Source of the DNA: an uncultured Bacteroidales bacterium
Lineage (GTDB): Bacteria; Bacteroidota; Bacteroidia; Bacteroidales; FEN-979
Direction: 5' to 3'
NCBI GenBank assembly: GCA_903903985.1
Contig: CAIVAT010000153.1
Location: forward strand, 1-57,351
Length of the DNA: 57,351 nucleotides
The notes beneath the pieces are model-generated. The model was not told the origin of the DNA, ran no database searches, and worked only from the letters and a program-made list of their open reading frames with translations. The position numbers and the translations under genes are program-made. Positions 28,037-37,285 of this stretch are shown here, one piece after another (the stretch's first letter is position 1; the number at the start of each line of letters is the position of its first letter).

Positions 28037-29253
28037 CAGATTTTATTAAAACCTTTTCTCAAAAACCTGCGTTCTTTAATATCCGAAATCCATTCTGAAA
28101 AATAACAAGCCGCACCCCACAGCACTTTCCATCTGCCAAAACCCGCCGGTACATCTTCGTACCAACGCTCCCCACGCAATATCCTGACAAAAGCCCTCCA
28201 CGCGCGGTCATTGTCGCGTACGAATTTGTGAATTTTCATCGGGACTGCATTGAATAAATATTTAATCCGGTTTGCTTCCAGCAATTCACACATGAGTTCA
28301 TCATTTACAGCTTTTGTATAGGGCTCCAATGATGAAAACTCATTCTGCAGATAAGCATGGCAACTCCTTGCAGCAAGAATGCCGCTCCTGACGGCATAAT
28401 AGATACCCTCGCCCGTGAGCGGATCTGCCAGTCCGGCTGCATCACCTGCCACAAGAATGCGTCCATTATGAAACAGGCTCCTTTTTACCCTTACGGGGAT
28501 CGGCCACGATTTAAGGGAAATGGTTTCAAGAACCTTGATCCCGAACCCCGTTTCAAGGTACTCCAATAATTTTTTATAATACGGCATCATCCATTTCGAC
28601 AGGTTTGACGGGCCTCCCACACCTATCGAGAAATGATCTCCCTTCGGGAAAACCCAGCCATATCCGCCGGGGAAGGAGCCCCAATCCAGAAAAACGGTTT
28701 GAGAAAAAGCTTTGACCACCTCCGGGTCAACTTTGATTTCAGCTTCCCATGCCAATCCCGGCAGAATATGGTCGTGCAACCCCGCCGACCGGGCTACGGC
28801 ACTTGAAGCCCCATCCGCACCGATCAACAGTTTTGATCGATAGGTCCCACTACGGGTTACAGCCGTTACAAACTCATTTCCCTGGGACACTCCCATTACT
28901 TTTTTACCGTGTATCACCCTTGCTCCTGCTTCCAAAGCTTTTTTCAGGAGAAAATCATCAAATACATCCCGGTTGGAGCAGAAAAGCATCGGTTCATCCG
29001 ATGTTCGGGTAAATCCCTCCCGGAACCCGCTTGAAAAAATAATGGAATGGATCCGGGTTTCAAGAACAGGTGAAACATCAAATGGGATTTCCCGCAGGAT
29101 TTTATACGTCAACCCTGCACCGCAAACCTTATACCGGGGAAACATTGATTTTTCAAGAATCAGGACGGATACCCCCTGCCTGGCGAGTTCAAAGGCGGCA
29201 AGAGAACCGGCCGGCCCGGCTCCGGCAATGATTACATCGGCATCGGTTGTCAT
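28036..29253 (-). CDS. Geranylgeranyl-reductase-family FAD-dependent oxidoreductase
   Basis: 405 residues: FAD-binding GAGPAGSLAAFELAR (about 11-25), LILEKSMFPRYKVCGAG with the family's KxCGxG signature, LIGADGASSAVAR, and the second flavin motif AGDAAGLADPLTGEGIYYAV. Such enzymes saturate isoprenoid chains on quinones, lipids or pigments; which substrate is used here cannot be told. A UbiA-type prenyltransferase lies 2.7 kb away on the other strand, making a prenyl-quinone or prenyl-lipid substrate plausible (inference). The next gene upstream ends 3 bp before this start. Confidence 0.88.
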   Translation of the reverse strand: MTTDADVIIAGAGPAGSLAAFELARQGVSVLILEKSMFPRYKVCGAGLTYKILREIPFDVSPVLETRIHSIIFSSGFREGFTRTSDEPMLFCSNRDVFDDFLLKKALEAGARVIHGKKVMGVSQGNEFVTAVTRSGTYRSKLLIGADGASSAVARSAGLHDHILPGLAWEAEIKVDPEVVKAFSQTVFLDWGSFPGGYGWVFPKGDHFSIGVGGPSNLSKWMMPYYKKLLEYLETGFGIKVLETISLKSWPIPVRVKRSLFHNGRILVAGDAAGLADPLTGEGIYYAVRSGILAARSCHAYLQNEFSSLEPYTKAVNDELMCELLEANRIKYLFNAVPMKIHKFVRDNDRAWRAFVRILRGERWYEDVPAGFGRWKVLWGAACYFSEWISDIKERRFLRKGFNKI

Positions 29254-29256
29254 TGG

Positions 29257-30264
29257 CTAAATGAGCCCCATTACCTCCCTCAGCAATTTCTCTTTGCTGA
29301 TGGGAACAACACCTACTTCTTCGCAAACAAGGCCTCCTGCCAGGTTCGAAATATAGGCAACCTCATTGGGGTTCCGGTTCAATGCCAGGCACAACGATGC
29401 CAGGCTGATCACGGTATCTCCTGCACCGGAAACATCGGAAATCATCCGCATGTGCGCGGGAATGAAGATATTCCGCTCTTCATTGCGGTCTTTCATGCTC
29501 ATTAAAACACCTTTATCCGACATGGTCGTAAGAACATACCGGCAACCAAGCAGGGATCGCAGTTTCTGTGCCGCTTCAATAACCGCCTGGGTGTCGACCA
29601 GTTCTTCGTCAAGGTTTAGCCCATCTTTCATCTCCTTCAAATTGGGTTTAAACAAGGTCACCTGCTGGTACGACATGAAATTTTTCTTTTTCGGATCAAC
29701 GGTAACGGGTATTTTTGCTGTGTGCGCCCGTTTCACAACCTCTTCAATTAACTTTTGGGTGATGACGCCCTTATCATAATCCTGGAAAATGATGCAGTCG
29801 ATCCTGGTTTTCGCCAGGATATGGTCAATGACGCGCAACAAGGTAAGAAAGTCACCCTGAACCAGGTTGTTGTCCATTTCCTCATCAACCCGCAACATCT
29901 GGTAGGAATTACCGAATATTCTGAATTTCGTGGTGGTGATGCGGCGGGTGCTGCGCACGATCCCGTCGTCGGTGATCTTTTCCTTTTTCAGCAGTTCAAG
30001 AAATTGATCCCCCTTATCATCTGTGCCAATCACCGAACACAGGATGGGGTTGGCGCCCATGGACCTGATGTTCATTGCCACATTGGCTGCGCCACCCATC
30101 CGGTTCTCACGTTTCCTCAAGGCAACGATCGGTATCGGGGCTTCCGGTGAAATGCGCTCAACCTTACCCCACAGATACGAATCAACCATTACATCCCCGA
30201 TGATCATGATGTTAAGATGGTTGAAATCTTCAAAAAGTTTCCTGTAATTGCCCTCTTTATGCAT
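29257..30264 (-). CDS. rfaE1: PfkB-family sugar kinase, RfaE domain I type (heptose 7-phosphate kinase)
   Basis: 335 residues. It matches the kinase domain of HldE/RfaE: MIIGDVMVDSYLWGKVERISPEAP, the GGAANVAMNI substrate loop, and the C-terminal catalytic DVSGAGDTVIS (the Asp is the base). The expected reaction is phosphorylation of D-glycero-D-manno-heptose 7-phosphate for LPS inner core synthesis. The adenylyltransferase domain of bifunctional HldE is missing and would be a separate gene, as in other Bacteroidota. It lies in a minus-strand run with lipid-type genes. Confidence 0.85.
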   Translation of the reverse strand: MHKEGNYRKLFEDFNHLNIMIIGDVMVDSYLWGKVERISPEAPIPIVALRKRENRMGGAANVAMNIRSMGANPILCSVIGTDDKGDQFLELLKKEKITDDGIVRSTRRITTTKFRIFGNSYQMLRVDEEMDNNLVQGDFLTLLRVIDHILAKTRIDCIIFQDYDKGVITQKLIEEVVKRAHTAKIPVTVDPKKKNFMSYQQVTLFKPNLKEMKDGLNLDEELVDTQAVIEAAQKLRSLLGCRYVLTTMSDKGVLMSMKDRNEERNIFIPAHMRMISDVSGAGDTVISLASLCLALNRNPNEVAYISNLAGGLVCEEVGVVPISKEKLLREVMGLI

Positions 30265-30300
30265 CGGTTATTGATTTTTCAATAAGAAAACCGGAAAGAA

Positions 30301-31035
30301 TCATTGCCCGGCCTCAGTAAAATGATAATCAGCAATGGTTTTGATTTTATTGTTGGCCTCATCGATATGGATCTCGCCATCCATCAACCGGATGATCCGG
30401 TGGGCATGCTGTGCGATGTCTTCCTCATGGGTGACGATGATCACCGTGTTGCCAACCTTGTGGATCTCTTCCAGGAGACCAAGAATTTCAACCGAGGTTT
30501 TTGAATCGAGATTCCCTGTGGGTTCATCCGCCAGGATAATTGCGGGGTGATTGACCAGCGCCCGTGCAATGGCGACCCGTTGACGCTGTCCTCCTGATAA
30601 TTCATTCGGCCTGTGCGCCATGCGGTCACCCAATTTGACCTCTTCCAGGGTCTGTTTTGCAAGGTCCGTCCGCTTTGCTTTGCCAATCCCGGCATAGATC
30701 AGGGGAAGCATCACGTTTTCAAGTGCGGTTGACCGTGGCAATAAATTAAAGGTTTGAAACACAAAGCCAATCTGGCGGTTTCTTATCTCGGCCAGGGCGT
30801 TGTCGTCCATTTTACTCACATCCTCCCCGTTTAAAAGGTAACTCCCGCTCGTTGGTGTATCCAGGCATCCCAGGATATTCATCAGGGTTGATTTTCCCGA
30901 GCCGGAAGGGCCCATCAGTGCGACAAATTCGTTTTTCCTGATCACCAGGGAGACTGAACGCAGGGCTTGTACCAGAATAGTGCCGATCTTGTAGTTTTTT
31001 ACAATGTTCTCGAGGCGAATAACTTCATCGTTCAT
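30301..31035 (-). CDS. ABC transporter ATP-binding protein, MacB/LolD type
   Basis: 244 residues: Walker [10 protein letters not shown] (about 41-49), Q loop ([11 protein letters not shown]), signature [15 protein letters not shown], Walker [13 protein letters not shown], and the switch His in IIVTHEED. The [14 protein letters not shown] stretch is typical of the FtsE/LolD/MacB class that powers lipoprotein sorting or mechanotransmission rather than solute uptake. No permease gene lies next to it, so its partner must be encoded elsewhere. Confidence 0.92.
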   Translation of the reverse strand: MNDEVIRLENIVKNYKIGTILVQALRSVSLVIRKNEFVALMGPSGSGKSTLMNILGCLDTPTSGSYLLNGEDVSKMDDNALAEIRNRQIGFVFQTFNLLPRSTALENVMLPLIYAGIGKAKRTDLAKQTLEEVKLGDRMAHRPNELSGGQRQRVAIARALVNHPAIILADEPTGNLDSKTSVEILGLLEEIHKVGNTVIIVTHEEDIAQHAHRIIRLMDGEIHIDEANNKIKTIADYHFTEAGQ

Positions 31036-31047
31036 GGATCAAATATA

Positions 31048-31842
31048 TTAAAAACGTATGGTAAAATCTTCTTTGCTTAATTCTTCTTTGAAAAACAGGA
31101 TGCCCATGTGGTACATATCAATGCTCACCTTTACCTGGGGATGATCCCGGATGATATTCCAGGCCTCTTCCATTCCTGCCGACCAATGTATGTCGTCGAA
31201 AATGAAAATCGAACCCGGATGCATATGTGCCATGCATTGCTTAAAATAAGCCAGCGTTGGTTCCTTTTTATGATTTCCGTCAAAAAAAACAAGATCCGGG
31301 ACAGGCATGTCTGCCAGGGCCATGGCAAGTTTTTCCTCAAAATGACCGGTGAGGACCTGAATGTTATTAAGCCCCACCTTTTCAAAATTCTCACGGGCCA
31401 GATTTGCCGAGTCAAGGCAGCCTTCAATGGTGATGATCTGGCTATCCGGGGCTGCAAGCCCGAAATAAATGGCGCTGATGCCCAGTGAAGTGCCCAATTC
31501 AAGAATGGTTGCCGGTTTGTACTCATGAATCAACCGGAAAAGGAATTCACCTTTTTTGCGGTTCACCGAGGAATGATGAATGATATCCTTTACCCTCACA
31601 AACCGCTGATCGCAAGGAAAATCCTTGCATCTGGCACCTAAATCCTTACGCTTGATAAACCGGTTTGCCGTTTCAAGTTCCTTACGCAACCGGTTGACAA
31701 CCCTGTATTGAACATAGGCATGATCGTTTTTTAAAACATTCTGGTAAAAACTAAAAACAAACGGAGAGTGTAAATGATACTTCGATTGCGCTCTCACCGC
31801 ATGTTTCAGAAAACCAACCACGGCTTCGACCTGCCTGCTCAT
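31048..31842 (-). CDS. Class I SAM-dependent methyltransferase (O-methyltransferase-like)
   Basis: 264 residues. The Rossmann core is in the middle: ILELGTSLGISAIYFGLA (motif I, about 114-131), IITIEGCLDSANLARENF (motif II) and PDLVFFDGNHKKEPTL, whose acidic pair resembles the metal site of COMT-type O-methyltransferases; FIFDDIHWSAGMEEAW follows. The N-terminal ~100 residues are helical and basic. Substrate unknown. It is first in the minus-strand run and has a good -7 box 18 bp upstream of its ATG. Confidence 0.85.
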   Translation of the reverse strand: MSRQVEAVVGFLKHAVRAQSKYHLHSPFVFSFYQNVLKNDHAYVQYRVVNRLRKELETANRFIKRKDLGARCKDFPCDQRFVRVKDIIHHSSVNRKKGEFLFRLIHEYKPATILELGTSLGISAIYFGLAAPDSQIITIEGCLDSANLARENFEKVGLNNIQVLTGHFEEKLAMALADMPVPDLVFFDGNHKKEPTLAYFKQCMAHMHPGSIFIFDDIHWSAGMEEAWNIIRDHPQVKVSIDMYHMGILFFKEELSKEDFTIRF

Positions 31843-31860
31843 AATTTTTATTTGAAACTA

Positions 31861-31868
31861 CAAATTTA
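31861..31868 (-). promoter_or_regulatory. TAnnTTTG -7 box for the methyltransferase operon
   Basis: TAAATTTG on the minus strand, preceded at 20 bp by CTTG (31892-31889), a weak -33 element. The predicted start lies about 12 bp before the ATG at 31842. Confidence 0.55.
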
Positions 31869-31952
31869 GGGTAAATTCCACAGATTGACAAGTTGGACGA
31901 TCACGACAAGAAATAGTTACAATTGGTAACGGATCCGACAAATCCGTTTTAC

Positions 31953-31960
31953 TAACTTTG
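31953..31960 (+). promoter_or_regulatory. TAnnTTTG -7 box for the UbiA gene
   Basis: TAACTTTG ends 18 bp before the ATG at 31979. A TTG start at 31958 in the same frame lies inside this box and is therefore unlikely. Confidence 0.55.
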
Positions 31961-31978
31961 CCGTCAAAACCAGCCATA

Positions 31979-32854
31979 ATGCCTTTTGTGAAATTATCCA
32001 GTATTGCAAACTATTTTTCGCTCGTCAAAATCAACCATACCATATTTTCATTGCCATTTGCCTGTATTGGCTTCGCCCTTGCTGTAAAAACACGGGATCA
32101 GGGCCTGGATGCCCGGTTATTCCTGCTGGTGGTGCTCTGTGTTCTTTTTGCACGCAATGCAGCCATGGGGTTCAACCGTTATGCAGACAGGGAGTTTGAT
32201 AAAAAGAATCCCCGCACTGCCATGCGCGAAATTCCAAGTGAGGTGATTTCTCCCAGGTCGGCCCTTGTTTTTGTGATCATCAACGCTATGCTCTTTGTTT
32301 TGGCAAGTTATCAGTTGAATTTTTTATGCTTTTTACTCTCCCCAATAGCGCTGCTTGTAGTAATGGGGTACAGCCTCACCAAGCGGTTCACCTATTTGTC
32401 GCATGTATTCCTCGGGATCGGGCTTGCACTTGCACCCATTGGCGCCTACCTGGCGGTAGCTGCCCGGTTCGACGTGCTTCCGCTCATCTATTCTTTTGTC
32501 GTAATTTTTTGGGTAGCCGGTTTCGACATTTTATATGCCTTGCAGGACATTGAGTTTGACCGCTCGGAACGATTGATGTCACTGCCTGCCAGGTTAGGCC
32601 GGGTGAATGCACTCATCCTTTCTTCTGTATTTCATCTCTTTGCACTCATCCTGGTCGCTGCCGGCGGAATCCTTGGCAACTTTCACCTCCTCTACTGGAT
32701 TGGTGCGGCAGTTTTTGCGATCCTGTTGTGCTATGAACATTTAATTGTAAAACCAACCGATATATCACGCGTTAACCTTGCCTTTGCCACCATGAACGGG
32801 ATGGCGTCCGTCATCTTTGCCTGCTTTGTCATCGCCGACCTGTTCCTTGGGTAA
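31979..32854 (+). CDS. UbiA-family prenyltransferase
   Basis: 291 residues, about eight membrane helices. Both Asp-rich diphosphate/Mg-binding motifs of the family are present: NRYADREFD (about 68-76) and DIEFDRSERL near the middle; YSLTKRFTYLSHVFLG is also typical. It transfers a polyprenyl chain to an aromatic acceptor. It resembles the 4-hydroxybenzoate octaprenyltransferase-like/MqnP subgroup used for quinones, so a role in menaquinone synthesis is plausible but not proven. Start chosen at ATG 31979, downstream of the -7 box. Confidence 0.87.
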   Translation: MPFVKLSSIANYFSLVKINHTIFSLPFACIGFALAVKTRDQGLDARLFLLVVLCVLFARNAAMGFNRYADREFDKKNPRTAMREIPSEVISPRSALVFVIINAMLFVLASYQLNFLCFLLSPIALLVVMGYSLTKRFTYLSHVFLGIGLALAPIGAYLAVAARFDVLPLIYSFVVIFWVAGFDILYALQDIEFDRSERLMSLPARLGRVNALILSSVFHLFALILVAAGGILGNFHLLYWIGAAVFAILLCYEHLIVKPTDISRVNLAFATMNGMASVIFACFVIADLFLG

Positions 32855-33048
32855 AGCCAATCCTTTCTGACGGCATGCTGCTTCAGATCCCCGGCAGGGA
32901 ACCTGTAGTCTTGGCTTTGGCCCCGGACCAGGTACTGATCTTTTTTCTTTGATGTGGCCCAACACCCAAAAAAGGCTCAGGATGATAACCATCCCGCTTA
33001 TTCCGCATGCATCCTAAGCAAGCAGCTGGCATATTGTTGATAAAAAAC
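32855..33048. other. Intergenic region, no gene recognised
   Basis: AAAGCCAA just after the ubiA stop and TTGGCTTT about 54 bp later are complementary, but no T-rich terminator follows. Nothing else was recognised. Confidence 0.3.
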
Positions 33049-33079
33049 TTGACAAATCATATCATTTGTAGTACATTCG
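33049..33079 (+). promoter_or_regulatory. Candidate promoter and operator of the radical SAM gene set
   Basis: TTGACA (33049-33054) and TACATTCG (33072-33079, 7 of 8 to TAnnTTTG) are spaced like a Bacteroidota promoter (20 bp from TTG). Between them lies a perfect palindrome, ACAAAT-CATATC-ATTTGT (33052-33069), placed where a repressor would block transcription. The ATG follows at 33107. Confidence 0.45.
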
Positions 33080-33106
33080 TGTGTTCATTTCCGGAAAAGA
33101 TTGTAT

Positions 33107-34102
33107 ATGGTCTCAAAGAAAGTTTGTGCCATTATTGTTTCCTGTGTATTATTTTCAAATGCGCACCTTTGTTTTGCCCAGCCGATATTAAAACCGGATC
33201 CCTCAGCTGATTTTGATAAGTCCAAAGGGATCATTGTTCTTACACCGGCAGTGAGGGGAACATTCTACATGAATGATCACATACTGACGGAAATAAAGGG
33301 AAATGACACCATTTTTGTGATCAATGTCAATCCGGCAATTTACAAGATAAAATACGTCAGTCCCCCATTATCCCTGGAAAGAAACATAGCGGTTTACAGG
33401 CATAAAGTAGTGGAGATCATGCCGGGCACGGATTCGATCCGGTACAGGAACAACATGCTGAAATGGCAGCCGACAGCCGAAAGGATTGCCGGGAAACCGG
33501 TTTATTTCCTGCTTAAGAATTATATTTATACGATCGTGCAGGTTTCAACAATTAATCTTCAATGGATGGAAACTTTCACCTGGTTCAGCACGATCACTGC
33601 GGTAGCCGGTTACCAAGTTGCCCAGGGTTTCTGCATCGGCGCTGGTCTTTCGTATAATCATTTCGATATTCCTTCTTCAAAAGTTTATAACAGTCCTTAC
33701 GCTGTTGGAATTGAAAATGTTTCCGCTCTTCCTGTATTCATGGATCTGCGTGTCAATTTATCAGATAAAAGGGTTGCGCCTTTTTTCAATTTCGATATAG
33801 GATATTCCATTTTGCTCACAAAAAAGACTTCCGAAAATATAATCGATACTTACCCTCAATACAGCCGCTCTGCATCGCAGGTAACGAATGGGGGACTCCA
33901 TTTATCCTTTGGTGCAGGCCTGAGGATTGCAATATCCAAATTCATCCAGGTTATTACATCATTGGAATATTGTCATGAAGGGGGAATAGTAAAGTATACT
34001 TCCCTTGATACAGGACCAGACCCGTACTATTTTGAACAATCCAGGATTTATAAAAACAACAGTTTAAGGATCAACATCGGGATTGGGTTGCAATACAGGT
34101 AA
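33107..34102 (+). CDS. Putative outer-membrane beta-barrel protein with signal peptide, unknown function
   Basis: 331 residues from ATG 33107 (GGAAAAGA upstream). Signal peptide (hydrophobic CAIIVSCVLFSNAHL, cleavage near CFAQ). Residues ~30-120 look like a PEGA-type or surface beta domain. From ~135 there are alternating aromatic/hydrophobic strands (FCIGAGLSYNHF, VFMDLRVNLSD, APFFNFDIGYSILL, LHLSFGAGLRIAI) ending in RINIGIGLQYR, a typical barrel C-terminus. No family name was recognised. First of three same-strand genes: 11-17 bp to the lipoprotein, then 2 bp to the radical SAM gene. Confidence 0.7.
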   Translation: MVSKKVCAIIVSCVLFSNAHLCFAQPILKPDPSADFDKSKGIIVLTPAVRGTFYMNDHILTEIKGNDTIFVINVNPAIYKIKYVSPPLSLERNIAVYRHKVVEIMPGTDSIRYRNNMLKWQPTAERIAGKPVYFLLKNYIYTIVQVSTINLQWMETFTWFSTITAVAGYQVAQGFCIGAGLSYNHFDIPSSKVYNSPYAVGIENVSALPVFMDLRVNLSDKRVAPFFNFDIGYSILLTKKTSENIIDTYPQYSRSASQVTNGGLHLSFGAGLRIAISKFIQVITSLEYCHEGGIVKYTSLDTGPDPYYFEQSRIYKNNSLRINIGIGLQYR

Positions 34103-34119
34103 AAATTAAACCAGTGAAA

Positions 34120-35823
34120 ATGTCTTCTTACAAAACAAAAATGCAACGGATCCTGAAAACAGGTTGTTTGATCCTGATCCTTGTTTCTTTTGACTGTTTA
34201 ACCGGGTGTTATTATTATGGTGTGTCGACAAAAACAAAACTCACTCCTGAAGATATCCGTTGGGAGGATTTCAACGATAAATACCTTATTCTTCATTTTC
34301 GAGATTCAGCCATGCACATGGTTTTAAAAAATGTCGATTCTGCAGTGATGACATGCAGCGTCTCGGCCCTTCCTGATAACCATACCATGTACCTGACAAC
34401 GAATCCAAACCGGGATAACCGCTTCAGAAAAAAAAGCCTTGCACATTCCCAGGGAGATGTTCTCAACGAAGTACACCTGTACGCTTCCGCGATGAAAAAG
34501 ACAAACAATAGCATTGTCCTGGTCGATTTTTCATCGATAACCAAAATGGAAATATACCGCTATTCACCCGGACATTCAACTTTATCACATGTTTTGCCTT
34601 CAGTCCTTGCCCTTCCTGCAGCTGCCGGACTGGTTGGTCTGATCATTTTGCTGACGAAATCGTCCTGTCCGTATGTCTATATTTATACCAATGACAACTT
34701 TGTATTTGCCGGGGAGATTTTCAGCGGGGCCGTATACCCGTCGCTGGAGCGGAATGATTATCTCCCCTTGCCAGGATTCGAACCGGCCAATGGAAAATAC
34801 CTGGTGAAAATAGCCAATAAACTTCCTGAAATTCAACACATTAATCTTTCAGAACTTTGGGTTGTTCAGCACCCGGTGAACACCGGGGTACTGGTCGATA
34901 AACACGGGGTCATTCATACTTTTTCCGCCCCGCGATCCCCGGAATCAGCCATTTCTGCCGGAAACCGGGATCAGTTAAACCTTTTGACCACAGTTGATGA
35001 TCATTCTTTTATATTTGACGAAGATCCTTCAGTAACGCTTGATACCTGTGCAAGAAACAGTCTTTGCCTGACATTCAGGGTGCCGCCTGACAGTCATTCC
35101 GGGAAATTGATCCTCCATGCTAAAAATTCTGTCTGGGGGGATTATATTTTTGGTGAATTCTCCAAACAATTCGGCAATAAATATGGTGCATGGGTTAGGA
35201 AACAGGGTAAAACCGCTCCGGATAAACCATTAATGTGGAAAAAGGACCAGGTGCTTCCCTTGATGGTCTATCTTGAAACCAACGACGGTTGGCAATTTGT
35301 TGACTTTTTTGACCTGGCAGGCCCCCTTGCCTTCCGTGATATGGTAATGCCGATCGATCTTTCAACAGCCATGAAGGGTCATTCTGGTCAGGGAAACCAG
35401 GTCAGAATAAAAATCGAGACCGGATTCATGTTCTGGGAGCTGGATTATGCATCAATGGACTTTTCCCAGGATCTTCCGGTCAGGATGAATGCCATTAAAC
35501 CATCTTCTGCTGTCAATGAATCAGGAAAGAAGGTGGAAAAACTGCTTGCTGCAGATGATGACCAGTATTATAATCAACCGGAAACCGGCAATGAAGTTAT
35601 CCTTGATTTTACCTCACCCGACATTACGCAGGATGGGAATCGGAGTATTTTCCTTCATTCAAAAGGGTATTATGTGCATGTCAGGAATTATCAAAACCCG
35701 CCCGACATCTCTGCTCTTGAAACATTCCGCATTCCGGGACGACTCAGCCAGTTTTCTTTTGACCGTTTTTCGGAAACAAAGAGCAGGTTCAGCGCAAAAT
35801 ATCCTTCATCTCCTAAAAAATAA
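34120..35823 (+). CDS. Large predicted lipoprotein, unknown function
   Basis: About 567 residues from ATG 34120 (GTG 34114 or ATG 34141 are alternatives). A lipoprotein signal peptide with lipobox LTGC places it in a membrane, facing periplasm or surface. The mature part has a second hydrophobic segment (about 165-182, LPAAAGLVGLIILL) and then mixed beta-rich sequence with no recognised domain. The C-terminus is basic. It is 2 bp upstream of the radical SAM gene and 11-17 bp downstream of the barrel gene, so the three are likely co-expressed. Confidence 0.7.
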   Translation: MSSYKTKMQRILKTGCLILILVSFDCLTGCYYYGVSTKTKLTPEDIRWEDFNDKYLILHFRDSAMHMVLKNVDSAVMTCSVSALPDNHTMYLTTNPNRDNRFRKKSLAHSQGDVLNEVHLYASAMKKTNNSIVLVDFSSITKMEIYRYSPGHSTLSHVLPSVLALPAAAGLVGLIILLTKSSCPYVYIYTNDNFVFAGEIFSGAVYPSLERNDYLPLPGFEPANGKYLVKIANKLPEIQHINLSELWVVQHPVNTGVLVDKHGVIHTFSAPRSPESAISAGNRDQLNLLTTVDDHSFIFDEDPSVTLDTCARNSLCLTFRVPPDSHSGKLILHAKNSVWGDYIFGEFSKQFGNKYGAWVRKQGKTAPDKPLMWKKDQVLPLMVYLETNDGWQFVDFFDLAGPLAFRDMVMPIDLSTAMKGHSGQGNQVRIKIETGFMFWELDYASMDFSQDLPVRMNAIKPSSAVNESGKKVEKLLAADDDQYYNQPETGNEVILDFTSPDITQDGNRSIFLHSKGYYVHVRNYQNPPDISALETFRIPGRLSQFSFDRFSETKSRFSAKYPSSPKK

Positions 35824-35825
35824 AG

Positions 35826-36995
35826 ATGACTCACGGGAATTCACCTGCAACCATTACCGGAATTAAAATCAGATGGATTGCCCTCCGGATGTGGATTCAC
35901 CTTTTCAGGATTGCCCTGGATGAGTACCGCTCTTATAAAGATGTCCTGAAGACACTTCACGCAATGTTAACGCTGAGAAAAAAATTTGCCGGTGAAAACC
36001 ATACCACCAAAATGATCGGGGCCAATGGGCGGTTTTACTGGAACATGCATTTGCCGGGGTTTCCGTCAATCATATTCGATCAGCATTTCCTTGGCGCGAT
36101 GAACAGAACAATACCCGTCCGTTCTTTACACAACCGCCTGGCAATCCTGTTCCTTGGAATCACCAGGAGATGTCCGCTGAAATGCAGGCATTGCTATGAC
36201 TGGGCTCCTGGACAACAGGATGATACACTTTCTGTAACAGAACTTCAAACGATCATATCAAAATACCTCGAGAAAGGAATCAGTCAGGTTTTTTTTCTTG
36301 GAGGCGAGCCGATGGTACGGTTCGATGACCTGGTAAAACTCGTCCGGTATATCGATGGAAAATCGGAAACATGGTTTTCAACCTGCGGATATCAACTCGA
36401 CAAGGAAAAAGTTTCCATTCTTAAGGAGGCCGGATTGACAGGGGTCATGATCAGCATTGATCATTTTGACCAGCAAAAGCACAATGCCATCCGCGGGCAT
36501 GAACAAGCCTTTGACTGGGCTATGAATGCCACGCAAAACGCAGTTGATGCCGGGTTACTGAGCTGCTGGTCACTGTGTCTGACTCCGGAATTGATTGATT
36601 TGCAAAAATTACTTACCTATACGGCCCTGGCTGCTTCATGCCATGTGAACTTTGTCAACATTCTCGAACCAATGGCTGCAGGAAGATATGCAGGGAAAAA
36701 TGTGACGATTGATAGCCAGGGGCTGAACATCCTCGAAGAGTTCTATCTACAAATGAATCGTGACCCGCTCTATTCACAATTTCCTATTATTGTTTATGAT
36801 GGATACTTTTCCAGAAGGTTAGGCTGCCTGGGTGCTGGAAACAGGTATCTCTATATTGACAGCCTCGGGCATGCTCATCCCTGTCCGTTTTGCCGCTCAT
36901 CAATAGAGATCAATGCCTTGTCCGATCCGGCAGAAACTCAGCTGGACAATCTGAAGGACCAGGGATGTCTTTTAAAAATCAACGATGAAGATTGA
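35826..36995 (+). CDS. Radical SAM protein, possible SPASM-like C-terminus
   Basis: 389 residues. The [4Fe-4S]-binding motif CPLKCRHC (CxxxCxxC, about 117-124) and the SAM-binding GGEP are present, followed by a TIM-barrel core (MISIDHFDQQKHNAIRG). Near the C-terminus more Cys (GCLGAGNRYLYIDSLGHAHPCPFC) resemble a SPASM/Twitch cluster site. The N-terminal ~100 residues are basic with a hydrophobic helix. MoaA/PqqE-class enzymes of this layout often modify peptides, but no precursor-like small gene was found in the flanking gaps. Substrate unknown; the lipoprotein and barrel neighbours suggest an envelope-linked job (inference). Confidence 0.8.
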   Translation: MTHGNSPATITGIKIRWIALRMWIHLFRIALDEYRSYKDVLKTLHAMLTLRKKFAGENHTTKMIGANGRFYWNMHLPGFPSIIFDQHFLGAMNRTIPVRSLHNRLAILFLGITRRCPLKCRHCYDWAPGQQDDTLSVTELQTIISKYLEKGISQVFFLGGEPMVRFDDLVKLVRYIDGKSETWFSTCGYQLDKEKVSILKEAGLTGVMISIDHFDQQKHNAIRGHEQAFDWAMNATQNAVDAGLLSCWSLCLTPELIDLQKLLTYTALAASCHVNFVNILEPMAAGRYAGKNVTIDSQGLNILEEFYLQMNRDPLYSQFPIIVYDGYFSRRLGCLGAGNRYLYIDSLGHAHPCPFCRSSIEINALSDPAETQLDNLKDQGCLLKINDED

Positions 36996-37285
36996 GCTCA
37001 GTACACCTGGATGAAACAGGTTGTTGAGAATTGAATTTTGGTGATTTTCCGCAAATCAAAAACTTTAATATTGCAGAAATCCATAAAAACACCTGGTTTC
37101 AATTCCCTGAATTTGAAATGATGCCGGAGTACCTCTTGAATTCATCATTCAATATGGAATAATTCAACAATCGGGTGTCAGGGTGTTGAAAATCATTTTG
37201 AAAACAATCGCGGGGGAGTTAATTTTACCAATGCACTCAACTTTAAAAATTCCATGCATTTCATCCACTGACAAAAATCAAAACC
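36996..37285. other. 290-bp gap, no gene recognised
   Basis: AT-rich stretch after the radical SAM gene. Only very short open frames (for example 14 codons beginning MMPEYLL) are present; none has a convincing start or conserved look. No hairpin with a T-tract was seen. Confidence 0.35.

Noticed and set aside
32855..32930. Terminator after ubiA from AAAGCCAA/TTGGCTTT
   Set aside because: The loop is about 54 nt and no T-tract follows.
36996..37285. Precursor peptide gene for the radical SAM enzyme
   Set aside because: Only frames of 7-14 codons without good starts or a leader/core pattern were seen.
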